DNA from: Chlorops oryzae
Taxonomy: Eukaryota > Arthropoda > Insecta > Diptera > Chloropidae
DNA length: 64,000 bases
NCBI GenBank assembly: GCA_020466095.1
Contig: CM035807.1
Coordinates: 84,344,241-84,408,240 of the forward strand
Direction: 5' to 3'
In this document: one piece after another, positions 37,501 to 52,500 of the stretch
Layout: the number at the start of each line of letters is the position of its first letter
Numbering within the stretch: the stretch's first letter is position 1
Made by a program: the position numbers and the translations under genes
Notes under the pieces: model-generated
Databases searched by the model: none
What the model was told of the DNA's origin: nothing
Seen by the model: the letters and a program-made list of their open reading frames with translations, nothing else

Positions 37501-40500
37501 ATACACATTAGAAGAAATAAACTTGAGAGGAATTTAAATTAATAACAAAAATCAGTTTCAGACTGGTGCAGCAGAAAACACACGACCAATATGAATATCG
37601 ATTTTAGCTTTTTCATTTCAATAAAAAATTTTATGTGGCATCTTTGATAGTAAAGGCAATAAGTCAGTGGCAGTGACAGTAACACTGTTTGATATGAAAC
37701 AAATTCCAATACGTATTATAATTTCTTTCATATTAAATAGTGCTATCTAAAATTTTTAAAACTATAACTGCCCCTGCCTTATTGTAAATCAGCCTTAATA
37801 TGTAAAAAAAAAATCACATAAAAATGAAACACAACAAAAAACACAACAACCCAACGGAATGTGTCTGTTTGTTTTTGTTTTGTACATAAAAACAAAAAGT
37901 TCAATAAGACAAAAAGAATTCCCCAACAAAGAGACAAGGTAGACATAGCAGCACTCAAAATCAAAGCAAAAGATTAAAGTTAAAATAGTCAAACAAAAAA
38001 GTCTTAAGGTGTGATTAACTTAGGGAAACACAATAGAGAAACCAATTTGGAAATAGAAAAACAGTTAACGAATTCAAGAATACAGAATGCCACATATGTC
38101 TTAAGCCGGCCGTACATAGCTCTCTTAACGCACGCAAGCGTTGTTAAATTTAATAACCAAATTTATGCCCTCGTCCACTTGTGACATTTTGTACTGATCA
38201 ATGCGTTTCATTCTGCAAGAAAACCAGTGCATTCAACGTTTCGCAAGCTTTTCCCACCTGCTTGATAAATTGTTGGAGGACCTCGCAACCACACCACTAG
38301 TTTAAAAATAATTAATTTTTATTTTTTCTGAATAACTAAATGCACTTTTCTTATGAACTTTGAGCTTCTAAACACAAAAATAAAAATTTTAAAAATCTTG
38401 ATGGAAGAGTTTTTCATATTGATTTTTGAAATAAAGTTTTTAAAGGAGTTATTGCTGATTTTTCGAGCAGAACTAGTCAATCCATCATACCTTCTTTAAA
38501 TAAATGTTTTTTCACAAATCAATATTAAAAAACGCTTGCATAAAATTTAAAAAAAATATACTTTTCTCGTGTTAAAAAGCCCAAGTCCATAAGAAAAGCA
38601 CATTCAGATGTCCAGGGGAAAAATGCTGTAAACTATGTAAAGTACTGTGTGTGTGAGTATTAAAATTACGAAGGAAGGATTTTTTTTTCTCTATTGAATT
38701 TAAAGTTTTCTCATTGATTTCACTAAAGAAAATAAATTTGAAAATATTTAAAAAAAAAATTTTTTTTTGATTTTTGTAGCATTAAAGTTTGATTCCAGTG
38801 CATTTGTGTTCAACGCGTTCTTCAATGCTCTTTAAATCAAAACTAGAACTAGTACACAAATTGACCAACACGTTAAACAACAACACACACGCGACACCCT
38901 CTATGCGTTGGTCAAATGCAAATGATTACACCGTAATTTTTGAATAAATATAGAAACACATAAGTGCGTTGAAAGACTAGTGTACGGCCGGCATAAGCGT
39001 TCTGCTATTTTAGCTATTAAAATAGCTAATAAGTAGAACTCTTTTTCTAAATGACCGAGTTTTTTGTACTTGTGGGTTAATCAATAAAATACCAATATGA
39101 ACACGATGATGGTGATGCTGTGTTTGCAGTAATAAAGCATTCTCACTCTCTTCTGGATTGTCAACAACCCCAGCATAGGTACCCATACCATCACCATTGT
39201 CACCTTCACATTCTGGATCATCGCATTCTTCCTCGTTTTGTGGAAATGAGAATGTCACGTTAATGGGACGAGCGAGTTTCTTTCGATATTGATGCTCAAA
39301 AAGTATGGGATTGTATAGCGTGTTCTTCCATTGTCGACTCAAAACAATGATGCCCTTCAAAAACATTTAATTTAGTATAAATGTATCAAAAATTTGGTGC
39401 ACACAACACTTACTTGCCGTAACGTATTCAAGTGCGGTGTATCGCCCATTTTGAAAATCTGCTCAACCATTTGAACGCCTTCATCCAAGACTAGTTTTTG
39501 CATTATATAGCACAGCTGACAACTGGGATCCTCTTGAAGGGTTTTAGATAGCAACGTATAGTTATTAGAGTAACGGCTTTTCTTAATTTTTGGATTCCGT
39601 TGGATTTTCTCATTATCGAGTGCATTTGCCATTAAACACGCAGCGACTGCAGTGTGCCTTGTATGCATTGCTCTCAACAACGAAACAATTTTTATAGCCA
39701 GTCTATTGCTTGGGTTCATCCAAGCAGTTATAGCTGGTGAAGCTGTACTTAATAAATTCCAGTCAAGTCTTAAAAAAAAAAGAGAAATTGTGCAAGAAAT
39801 GTGTAAGGATGTAAAAATATATATAAACAAGTAAGAAAGCTAAAGTCGGTCAAGCCCGACTTTGAAATACCCAGCGCCCCGACATTATGAGCGCACTATG
39901 TTTTGCTTCTCTATTTGTGGCCGTGGCAGTGGGAGGGCCACATAAATTATTTCCCTACACCTTTCATTCGCCTTGGTGAACCTATGTTGCGAATTTGAAG
40001 CTTCTACGCCTTTTACTTCGGAAGTTACGAAAAATCTTCATTTGTGGGCGTGGCAGTGGGCGGATGTCTCCCATTTTTACTTAGGATCATACTCGGACCC
40101 CGATATACATGTGTGCCAAATTTCGACTTCATTGGTTCAGCCGTTTCGGAGGAGATCCGACCACGGACGGACGGACAGACGGACATGTCTAAATCGATTC
40201 AGTTTTTGATCCTGATCATTTCTATATATATATATTCTATATCTCCGGAGCTTAAATCTCTCTGTTACAAGATTTGCACAAAACTAATATACCCCGCTTA
40301 CGCTGGGTATAAAAAAAAACTAATATTTACAATAATTATAAAATCCTGAGATTTTTTTCGGATCAAAAATTGCAACTGTTGTAGTTATGATTTTTAAAAA
40401 AAAATGTAATTTGGACGGTCCCAGCGTGAGAACATCACAAGTGCCGTACATCGCATGCATACTCAAGATTTTGTATACCCCAGTACCTTAACCGCCACAA

Positions 40501-43500
40501 AAAAAAAAAAAAAAAAAACAAAACACCGAGTAGCCCCGTTTCTTCGCCTGGCCATCACGGGCAGTTACACATGAAGTGGCTCACCGGTTACTTTCCATAT
40601 TTTTACTTACCGCGTTAAATCGATTTTCCGTGTAATTGGCACACAAGGAGGTGCTGCAAAATTGAACCATACTGACTTAAGTTCGATTACACATGAAGAA
40701 GTTTTATCTGTTTCATTGACTTGCGGCGAAACCGCTTTTTCAAAAGGTCCTTGTTTCTTTTTGTTAGTCACATTAGCAGAACTTGCACCTTTTTCAACAT
40801 CTTCGTCAACAGGCTTTGTTGTTGATTTTGTTTTATCCGTGCTGGCGCAGTATTCGGCGCTAACACGATCTGAAACAATACTTTCCAACGCATTTTGGAA
40901 TTTTTCTTTTGGTGTTTTTGGTGTAGGGGGCTTTTTTGTAATTAGGCGCCAAGCTGCTTCGGCTTTTGATGTGGGTGGTACGTCGGCAATCGATGTGTTT
41001 GTTAAACTTTGCTGAACACCAGCAAGCTCATTAAAATTAAGGGCACGCGCTTCTGTTACTCCAGCAGTGACTTCCGTTATTTCTGCAAGGTCTTCTTTCG
41101 AATTTTCCGATTTTTCGAAATGTGAACGTTTAACAATTTTAACGCTCACACCTTCCAGCCCACATTCGAACATGATAAACCCAATTGTGTCGATTCCTGT
41201 GCTTTCAGGCATTTTTAGACACTCAAATAGAACTTTACTCTTATGTTCTGGTATAGCCGTCACCATTAACGCCGTAGTGTCTTGGCAATTAGGATTGTCG
41301 GTTTTCAACCGGCGCAATTGAGCATGTGCTCGACCGATATCAAGCGTTATTACTAACTCTTCTAGTTGTTTCTCAGATGTTTCGATGAGTATTGGTTCGC
41401 CTTGAACATTATCGGGTCGCGTTTGTGACGACAAATGCGCAAGCAATGCACGAGTGCCTTTCATAATTCCACCTTTCTTCTGATTGTTGCCGGTTTGCAC
41501 AGTCTGTTGAATATAAACATTATGCATCGATGCTCGAGTAGTCTTGCCCAAGTGGAATTTTGTTGACACACCTTCTACGTAAAATGTTAGCAGAGAAACA
41601 CAGCTTAACTCCTGAAACATAAAAATGTGACCAATTTAAATTAATCTATTTCGAAAAAAAAAAAAAAAATTATGCAAACTATAAAATTTGATAAAGAATA
41701 GCAGTATAAAATTTTCAGTTCTTACATGAAGATTATCCAAAGCTGCTATGGAGATTATTTCTTCAATAATAGATGACTGCAGCATAGTTATGCTCATTTT
41801 TGGCAAGACAATTAATCCCTGCGTTTTTGTTGATATACTTTCTTCGTAAACGTCGCTTAGAAAAGAATCTCCTGGACCCTGCAAGTTACGCTCCGTAGTG
41901 GAACGTTTGGAATTGGAATGAACTTGTGACCAATAACTTAAGCTTTGATCACGTTTTAGTATGTTGTCGTTTTTAACTTTGGAAATACACGAAGAATGTA
42001 TTAAGTTAACCACCGACAAAAGGTGCATCGAACAAACCGTGGGTATTAAGCCTTCCACCATTCTGAAATGAAACATACGATTTTTATTTCAAACAAACTC
42101 AGTAAGTTCATATTTCAAACAACAAAAAAAAAAAAAAAAATTTCGAAAACGATAAAGAAAAATAAATATTAATTTTTAAAGATGAAATCAACGGACGAAA
42201 AACTTTTTGTACTAATATCTTTGGTGATGCTATATTTTGTATGCGTTCATGGAATTGCTGAGGTTGTAAGTGTTTTTTTTTTTTTTATATGAGACTTAAG
42301 AAAACTTAAATTTTTTAAGAAAGAGGAATATGGAAAAATTTATCCAATTTCCGATGTAACAAGCGAGCTTGTTGATCAAGATTTGAAAGCCGGACTGCAA
42401 AGTCTATCATCCACTGACTTAAAAACTTTAAGTGCGTACATTGATGAAGAGGAAAACTCATTTGGAAAGTAAGAAAAAATATATCAAAACCAAATTCATT
42501 TCTTTCATTTACCGTTTATAGTGTGGAAGATGCCTATAAAAAAGATGTTTCCTTACCAGGTGACCTATATGATGAATTAGCAAATAAGAATGTTGAACTT
42601 GCTGATACTGAAAATGAATTTTCAAACAACCCATCAAAAATCCTGGGTAAGGACGACACTATTCGAAAAAAACGAAATAGTCTGGCGGACAGTCCAGCAG
42701 ACGTCGTAAGTTAATGCTTACATTTTTATTTTCCTCTTCAATTTAATAAACATTGTTTTGGTAGATTAAAATGTGTAAGAGTATTATATATAGATATATT
42801 TCATAGGTGAATATTGAGGAGTATGTTAAAGAGCTGGAAAACTCTTTTCCTCGAAACCCAAAAGAGTACTTTGATGATACCGATGAAGTCGGAAAAGAGC
42901 ATATACGCGTCAAACGGTTTTAAATATACTATTAAGCTTTATAATAAAGGCTATGCATTAAGAAAATATATTTCTTGCGATTCGATACATGGTTATTTAT
43001 AGTAATAGATTAATAAATATTTCACAGCAAATTACTTACCTTTGCAAGCCTTCGAGCAGCAAGGGTGTTAGAAATATATTCATTTGTCCCTTTAATCGTG
43101 CAACGACCGAAGTGCAGGAAGCTCCTTCAGCTTGTAAGCTCATAAATTCTCCATCATCAAAGCCGTTTGTTGTTTTGTCGCTTTCTTCTTCTTTGAGCAG
43201 TACACTCGGATCCCAGGGATGTGATTTCGGACCACCCATAAAAGTTACAGAGCTGTTGCTACCTGTTGTATTCTCATAGCGAGGCAAGACTTTTATCTCA
43301 CGCCAAGAAGCGTATAGATCGAATTGCGGTAGCATTTTACTACCAATGTAAGTAAGACCACCATCTTCGTTCTCGTGAAAAAGTGGTGTTGAGAACACAT
43401 CCGGGCTGGAGGGGAAGGAGCAGGTGGTCCAATTGAAACATTTCAATTGGGATAGATGATTTAAATAGCTCGCCATTAGCAATGGCGAATCGACGATTGG

Positions 43501-46500
43501 TCGATTTAATTGCTGATGTAAATTCACAAACTCAATATCCTCCTGCGACGACATTGCCGAAATGAATGAGTTTGAGGAGAGAGAGGGTGTACCCGATGAC
43601 GAACCACGTGAATCGACCTTGGAAAATTAAAATAGAAGAATAACTTTTGTGAACGTAAGAAAAATAAAATATCTACACTCTTATCATAATAATATTTTCC
43701 TACCAACTATTGTGTCTGAAAAAATATAATGAAATATTTCACGTTGAGTACATTAACAATTGATTTTGTTTCAAAACACTTTAAGAATTAGTAATAACTG
43801 TATATCCAAAGCGTTATGTTTGTTAGTCTTTCTATATATCCATTTAAACAAGTGAGATAGCTAAAGTCGGTTAAGTCCTACTTTGATATTCCCAGCTTCC
43901 CGAATAGATTTTTTGGCGTGTGAGTTCGAATGAACCACGCCCTTTCATCCCAAATCTATTTTAAATTTGAAGCTTTTAGGTACTTCGGTTCGTAAAAACA
44001 GTGAATAATGCGTTTCAAAAAATATTTGTTTTGAATTAATTTTATGAATAGAAACTACTAACCGATTTTAATGGTTATAGTCTCAAAAAACTCGTCATAG
44101 ATTGAGGTTTGCGGCATTTGACTCGAAAATATATTTTTTTTCTACTAGGGTCATTATTGGGCCAGTTAGGGGATGGAACCCAAAATTCAGTTTAAAAAAA
44201 AAAGTAATAAAATATATCATATTATTAAAACACACCAAAAACTAATCCAATATTCTTCATATTAGGCTCGTTTAAAAGGTAATTTTGTAAATTTTTCGAA
44301 TATGCATGCTGAACATGCTCTTTCTTGTTCCTACGGCATCTATATTATAGATTGAAGTTCGTGAGGCATTTTTCTTTAATTAAAGCCTAATTTTGTATGG
44401 GGACCCCCCTAACGAGGGGAGATAGAGGGTAGGTATGTTTGAAGAAAATGTTTGGGGTAAAAAAATAATGGGGGTCGGTCATATATATCAGCCCCCTAGG
44501 AGGGGTTTGACTGTAGTGACGGCCATTTTGTATGAATTTTTGCTCAAATTAAGGTAGTTTTATATGGGAGCCCCCTTAAGGGGAGGAGATAGAGGTTAAG
44601 TATGTTCGGAGAAAATGTTAGGGGGACAAAGTTAATGGGGGTCGGTCATACATTTGACTCCTCTAGGAGCACTCTGGGGCTAGTTAGGAAGATGGGGAGA
44701 AAAGTTTTTAAAAACTTATTTTTGTATGGGAGCCCCCTTAAGGAGGGGAGATAGGGGGTAGGTTTGTTCAGAAAAAATGTTCGGAGTAAAAAAATAATGG
44801 GGTTGGCCATACGTTATATATCCGTAGGGGCGCCTTGTGGGGAGTTAAGGGCCGTTTCCTCTCTATTTTTGCCAATTTCCCAAACTTCAATTGAAAACTG
44901 CCACGGGTTCCCGTTATCCGATTGCCTCCAAATTTCTCACGTTTCTCCTCCATGTCTAATGGAACACTTCTGGACCCTGAGACCGATCAGAAACTCGCTA
45001 CAAAATTTCTCCATAGAGTTAAGAGCAGCCCTAATGCCCACGTACTAGAGACGGGCGCGGGGAGGGAAAAATTTGAAATCATGCGTGATGGTCTGAATGG
45101 TGAGAATTAGTAGAAGTTCGGACCAATCTTGATGATTTTTTGCTAAAATCTGTAAAAGTACGAACTGCTGGTGTTGTATGACGGGCTACGTGTGAAAGCG
45201 ACACTTTCCTACATACGGCTAGGTTATTCATCAGAGGTAAATACGAAATAGCTCGAGAATTTAAATTATGTAGTTATAATATTTCTAATGCAATGACATG
45301 CGACGAGCGAGAGAGTGTTTTCTACCTCCATTAGAATACTGGAAGAGGGACGCACTCGCCTACGTACCGAAAATGTTAATAAAGTTTTTACTTAAAAATC
45401 GTTTTTGATAAAACATTTTCGGGAAGGGTGGGAAAATCTAAGGAATATCAACCCCTTTTCGCGAATTCATCGTATGTTACATTTCTTGCGAAATTGACTT
45501 TTCGATGCAAAATTGTTCTAAAGCCTTCAACTCATGTCCTCGAAAAATATTATAAGCCTAAGCACTGTAATTATGGAGATACTGCGGAGCTAATTTTAGC
45601 TAATACACAGTAGTATGTGCAAAGAATAGTAGAAAAAATGCTCTCCTTTAAAATTTTGTTTTTGTAACATACGATAAATTCGCGAAAAGGGTTCGATATG
45701 GTCGGGATAGGCAGGTCATTTTACTTTTCCGCGCTCATCTTTACTACGTAAACAATTGGTTCAGTCGATTCGAAGGAGATCCGACCACAGATGGACGCGT
45801 AGACAGTCGGAAATATCTCAATCGACTCAGCTTTCGATCCTGATCAAGAATGTATATCGCACACTTATCACTAAATCGGCACAACTCAAAATTTCCAATT
45901 TTTCGAGAAAAAAAAAAACAACCAATCTCTTTCGAAACCTGTAAAATATAATTTCTTTTATAAATTTATATTCTTAATTAACTTCTGAATCAATAAATAT
46001 AAATGTTAATATCCTATATGTTGGGTTTGCTGCAGTAAAATGCAATCAAACATGAAAAAATTGATTAAAAATTGTAAATTTTGTGATAAGGGTGCGATAT
46101 ATATATTCCTACTTATCTCTATCTGATACCCACACAAAACTAATATACACTGCTTTAGCTGGATATAAAATATGAATGAATATAAATATCATTAAAATCT
46201 TTTGCAATAAGTCGTACAAACTGTAAATCTAGGCTTGCAGTTGCATGCACAAATAACGTACACAAAACAAGTACATTTTTTGGAAAAAAAAAAATTAAAA
46301 AAAACTCGAATGTGGCAAATATAAAAAATAATGTTTACAACAAAACGCAATAGCGATCTTTCCGCTGCAGAAAACTCATAATAAAGACATCCTAATGCCG
46401 AATATACACTTAACCTTGAACAAACTAATGCAATTATTAATTTTTTTTTAAATTTAGATTTAGCAGAACCGCATCTAGGATTTCATGGAACTAAAAATTG

Positions 46501-49500
46501 TTTAAACAGAAAAAATATAAGTTTTTATAAACAAAACGGTGCTGCTAACTATTATCGTTAATTAGGTATTGCTGACACTTATATACTTCACCGCGTTTTA
46601 ATATATTTCGGCTTCTTGCAGAGAATCCACAAGGAAACTTTGCCTTGCTGGAATACAAAACTTTTGCCCAAAGGCAGTTTTCCTTCATATTCATGGAGTT
46701 TTTTTATTGTTAATATACTTCCGTGGAATAATAATTCCACCGATGAAGTACAGGATCATTTTCTAATCTCGTCCGATTATATAACAAACTCTCTTCAGGA
46801 ATTTATGATGGTTAAAGTATGCTACACTTATGAACAGATACACGACTTCTAAAACCTAGTTTTCGAATATAGTCTCAGACCGTTATTGGAGTTAATGGTA
46901 TGTTAAAGATTTTTCATGACCTCCGATAAATGTTTTGTTGCGCTCAATGAGACATCTTTTAAGATTTCTAGAAGAAGCAATGCTCGACAATTCTTTCAAT
47001 TTTAATTAGTTATGTCCCCTTCAAAGGCAAAATAAATACTAATTTTCGGAAATAATTTAAAAATTTGCAAGATTCCAGTCACATATGAAGTTCAAAACCA
47101 AACAAAAATGTATAAGATTTTGTAAAAACCTTAATTAAAATGTTCCATTTGAAGTTCAAATTTTGAACTGAAAATGTACTCTAATCTCTCGTTTCAATTT
47201 ATACAATCTATTATCTTACTATCCATGTGACTTCAATGTAGCCAAGGAGCATTCATTTGTGCCAGGATTGATTACAAAGTTTCCTTTACTTAGGCACGAA
47301 AGTCAAAAAGGGTATTTTCCAAATATCAATTTTGTATATTGTATACCCAAATTAATTTATGAATAAATACTCAGAATCAAATATTTCAAAAAACATGCAA
47401 AAAAAATTTGACTCACAATTTTTAAGTCTGTATATCAGGGACCGTAACTTTTACAACATATAAAAAAAAGCACCGCTTGGAGTTTTACTGGAGCTTTGGT
47501 GAAAGCTAAATAAGATTATTTGATTCTGATAGAACAAACGCTGTTTATCCTTTTTTACAACTTCTCTGCGATGATTGCAACATGATAGATTTTCAGTTTA
47601 TTATTATTTTTTTTATAACAGCTATTTACGGTACTACATAATGTAAATAAAAATTAATTTCTTTGTACAAAAAAGGATACAGAAGGACATAATCAAAAAA
47701 AAAAAAAAAAAAATCTATGAAATATTAGAGATTATAAAACAACTCAATTAAATAGGAATTTCGAAAATAAAATATGCAAAGCAGTTAAGGGTATAACTTT
47801 AAAGTTTTTGAGTTAAGTTCTACTCACATCATGAATAAAATGTCGATACTCAGGTCTTGATGAAATATTTGTTATTTTTCTGATTGGTGTTGCAAGACCA
47901 TGAATACGTCTGACGCCTTCGTTCTATGATTGATTGATAGAATTGTTTTGAGTTGATTGATTTTAGTTTGAATTGGTGTATGAATGATTTTATTTATTAA
48001 AAAGGTACATATAGAAAACTTGATAGAGATGATACAGTTGAGGCAACATTAAAAAACTGCATTTTTTTTTCTTAAATTTCAGAAAAAATTTGCACTAGAA
48101 ACGCAATGAACATGCATTTTTGGGAAAGTATAGTTCAAAAAGCTCTCTCTTTTTATGTAAGTTTTTGAAGTAGCTTCTTTCAATTTGTGACAATGATATA
48201 TTATTTTATTTGCAACATTACAATTAAATTGAGGAATATAATATATACTTTGAATCTGCTATGGAACCTCTTTTAATAAAACTATTGTATTTAAATGAAC
48301 TTACCAACTCTGTCGTGCTTTGCGGACGTTTTGGTAAAATTTTATTATTTGCTTCAGGTGCATGAATTTCCAAGTCGCTTCGATGGGTAGACAAAGCTAA
48401 TCCAGCATTTTCACCTTGATGGCCGATACTGAAGAGAAGAAAAAGTCGAAATGAAAACTATAGTTGTACTCGTTTATACTTTGAAAAATTAAAGAGTGCA
48501 AATTTCACTAACAATTTCGTTTTAACATTAAGTCCTTGTATGATACTAAGTAATTGTATGATATTTTATTCATCAAAGGCCTATTATTTTTAGGCAATAA
48601 GTCAGAAGCATTTTTTAGTGGTTTTATTAGCCTGCCCTGTTTATTTATTTATGTATGTATTTGGGTGAAATTTAGTAATTGATTTATTATTTAGATGGTG
48701 CACTAAAAGCTATAAAATAACGTCCTAGGTTCAAGTCATCACACTACTTTCCTCACCACTCAAGAATATTGATCCGACAGAAAAATAAAATCGTTTTGCG
48801 CGTAAAAGTAGACTGCTATATTAAAACACATGGTATTCCCATAATTACTTACGGAATGCTTCGCCGAACGGGTAAAAGAGGGGCAAAAACATTGTTTCTC
48901 TGAAAGCCTTGCTCAAATTGATTATTCGGCAAATAAGTTGTGGATCTTTGACATTTTAGTTTCCTCTAAGGCTTAACGAATTTCGCCGGATCATCCAGTC
49001 ATTCAAAAAAAAAAAGGTACTTGAATTCACAGAGCTTTTATTCCAAAACGGAGTTTAGAGGAATGTGTAGCGAAAGCTTTTTCGGACCCTGTTTAGATCC
49101 ATATCGGTATTAATGATGTATATTAAAAGAAGAAATAATAATACCCCAAGAAAAAATAAATTGAAAAGTCTTTTCACTTGTATTTAAGCCAATCTTGATC
49201 GCAAAAGGCCAATAAGAAATATCATCAACAGTAAACTTGGTCATTATCACTAAATCGAAATTCATTTGGAATATGAACTTACCTTAAATCTGAAGAAAAA
49301 CGTTTCTTTCCAGAGAAAACCACTGAATGGTTACGATTTTTCATTGAGCCGCCAATAATAATTGTAGCACCGCTGTTACCCTGAGAAAGTACATTGGAAA
49401 TGTCTTCCTCAGCGGAGAAAAACATTTCAGAGGGGTTTTCGGAAGTGAGTGATATAGTTCTTTGTACTTCGCGTATTAAATTTGCATCATGATTGGTATC

Positions 49501-52500
49501 TAATTGTGAGAGTTGCGTTTGAAGCGGAATATCTGCAATCTCAAACTCAAGTGGATGAGAATGCGGCGCAGAATGTGACATTTCATCGGGAATCTGCAAA
49601 ATTCGAATTGAGCAATCCTAAGACAATGAAATAAAATAAATTTACCTCTACATCTTCTTTTGAATTTTCTTCACCAGTCAAACGAGAATCGGATATGCTC
49701 GTTTTGGGTGGAGAAACTCGCAATAAATTAGCATGGGATTTATTGCAGTCCGAGCCTCGCCGGCAAGATGTCCCCTCTGGCGTTTCACTAGAATTCTGAC
49801 GTATGAACTTTTTCGATGGGCTATCGAGCAAACGAGCATAGGGAACTTCTACAGACGTTTGCCTATTAAAATGAACATAAGTCATTTTAAATAAACTACT
49901 ATAACCTTGGCACATTGTACATACCTTGAAATAGTGTATGAGTATCGTTTACTTCGCCGTTCTAAAGTATTCGGTGAGCCTATGCTTTCGCGAGACTTAC
50001 GTCCATTCAAGTCCTGTTTATCAACAGTTGTATTGGGCTTTAATTTTCCACCCATATCCTTGTTGTTTGCGTCCGATTTATTAAGGCTTCCACTTCGTAA
50101 TTCTGTAGTGGGTCGGTAATGTCTACCATGCCCATTAAAGTCAGCGCTGTCGTGTAGCGAAACAGGGTATAGACTATAAGGCGGAGTATGAAACACTAAT
50201 TGTCCGTGATGTAATATACTCTCGCCAAAACCATAATCTTTGTTGTTATTAATTATGAAATAGCGTGATATATTGTAATTTTCAGTGACATCTTGTGCAG
50301 AAGGCTTAAAAAACTTGGAACCATTTCGATTACTTCCGAAGAAGGTACATCCACCTATACATCCACAACGCGATATCTCGGGCACTAAAGTTGAAGATGC
50401 GACGTTATTGGTTGTCCAAAGAAACCATAAGCGTTTATGTTTTGCATCGTGCTCACGAAGGAAGCTGTGAATAGAATAAAGCAAGAATATAAGAAACTTA
50501 ATTTTTTGTAGGTTATTGCAAAGCTACATTTCGCACACTAATCACTAAACCGACACAATTCAAAAAAATTTTAATCGCTTTTTTCATGTTTGCCAACATT
50601 TTGCTGCAGCAAAAGGAACACGTGGAAAATTAACATTTATATTTATTGATTCTGCAGTTATTTAAGAATTATTTAAATTTAGAAAATAAATTGTTTTTAC
50701 AGGCGTCGAGAGTTATTGGCTGTTGGCCCGAGAAATGCAAAATTTTGAGTTGTGCCGATTTAGTGATAAGTGTGCGATATATATACATATTAAGCCAAAT
50801 TGCGCACAAAGTCGGAGCATGGAACAATTTGGAGCAATATTACTTATTGAATCAAAGATTTTGTCATTTTAATAAAAACTTAAAACAAAAAGAGGTATTT
50901 AAATGGTCTTTGAAAAAGTATATTTTTTACAATTGCGGTATAGGAAAAACAACCATACGAACGAGCTTTGAAAGATGTTTCTTGAACCTCGGGAAAAAAT
51001 AAAATCTTTTCAAAATAATTACAAATAAATCAATTAAGATGTAGACTCTTTTACTTACTTGTGCTGAACTAAATGTAGCTTATGATCAGGCATCGGCAAC
51101 GCAGAAGCGCCTTCAAGTAAAATGGGTCCTAGAGATGTGCAGCCGACTTCAACCCAATTTTCGGTCAGTTCAGCTTCAAAAGCGCGTTTGCTTTCCAAAA
51201 AACTTTCACGTGTCTTACGTGTGCTATCGTCACGAGAATCCCGTCGCTGGGAAAAAGAGTTTGTACTTCGCTTCGATTTCATTGTTGGTGCATGTGCTTG
51301 TTGTGGTTGGGCATGATTAGATTCAGATTTTAAGGAGTCCTGTTCGGCCCGACGTAGCTTACCAGAACGATTGCTTCCGGTAGTGTTCGTATTAAAGGAA
51401 TTCGTCTAAATTTGAATAGTTTCCGTTATTGAGCATAAAGAGCCGAAATAAAATTGACGGCAACAAACCCGATATTCCGGATTTGACACGTTGGCCATGA
51501 AGATTGCAATTGGCTAAACGTATGGGAGATATCTTTGAGAAGGAAATATATGTAGCATTAGAGTGGAGTCTCTTAAAAAAAAATTCACTTAATTTACCCA
51601 TGTGTGCAAAGCAGTTCCAGATTCAATGATATAAACATCGATTGCGTCTATTGAGACTCTGGTCATTTTGTATTTAATATCCTCCGCTGAAGGGCACTTG
51701 TATTTGTTTTCTTCTTTAGTGTGTGGACATTGATTGGTAGGTACACCATGATGACAGTTGCGTACAGTCTTTGGAGATTTCAGACAATTTTCAGGATCGA
51801 TTGTAAGTAGTAAAAATGTCTCCAGACCAAAAACAACATTGCACAGCTGAGGCAACGTTAATTTTCCAGACAGCTTACCCAACTGCACCTCAATGAGCCA
51901 TGAATATTCTAAAGTATCTTCATCCAAAGCGCAATTTTCATTGCTGAACATAGCATGGCCTCGTACTTGTACAGCTGACAATAGCAGGTGTCCTTGGTTA
52001 ATATGTCTATCACGATTCGGGCGTACCAAATTGTCGGAAGTTATCAAATATGAAGGACTAACAAGCACTTGTAATAGCGTTTCATGATAACGTTTGTTCA
52101 TTTCAAATCCCAGACGTTCAATTAACACTACTGGACAGGGCGGATCGTCTTCGTTGCAATTCTTCATCACATGTGCCTGGATATCGTGGATAATTAATGA
52201 AACAACTACTTCTAGAGGACGATAAAGACGAGCATCAAATGGTTTTTGTTTTTCTTCTGGCACTGATACTTCTGATATTGATTTCGTCGTTAGGTCTTTA
52301 TCCTTTGGACAGCAATTGTTCCTTTGGGTTAGTTGTTTGTTCATTGATCCTGACATTCGACTGCTCCATATCTGTAAAGTTCTGGTCCTCCCCGAATATG
52401 TTTTCCTTCAAATTGATAAAATTTCGCAGGACATTTCCATAGCACAAGAGCACAGAGGAGCCGATTTCGAGCTCAACTGTCACCTTATCGGCAGGTAAAG

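Noticed and set aside
43695..43722. Twelve-base microexon of tweek (AG|ACACAATAGTTG|GTAG)
   Set aside because: In the required phase 0 it reads ACA CAA TAG, a stop. Exons 13 and 14 join in phase without it.
46616..46852. 78-codon plus-strand ORF in tweek intron 13
   Set aside because: No similarity, no promoter or polyA context, length expected by chance.
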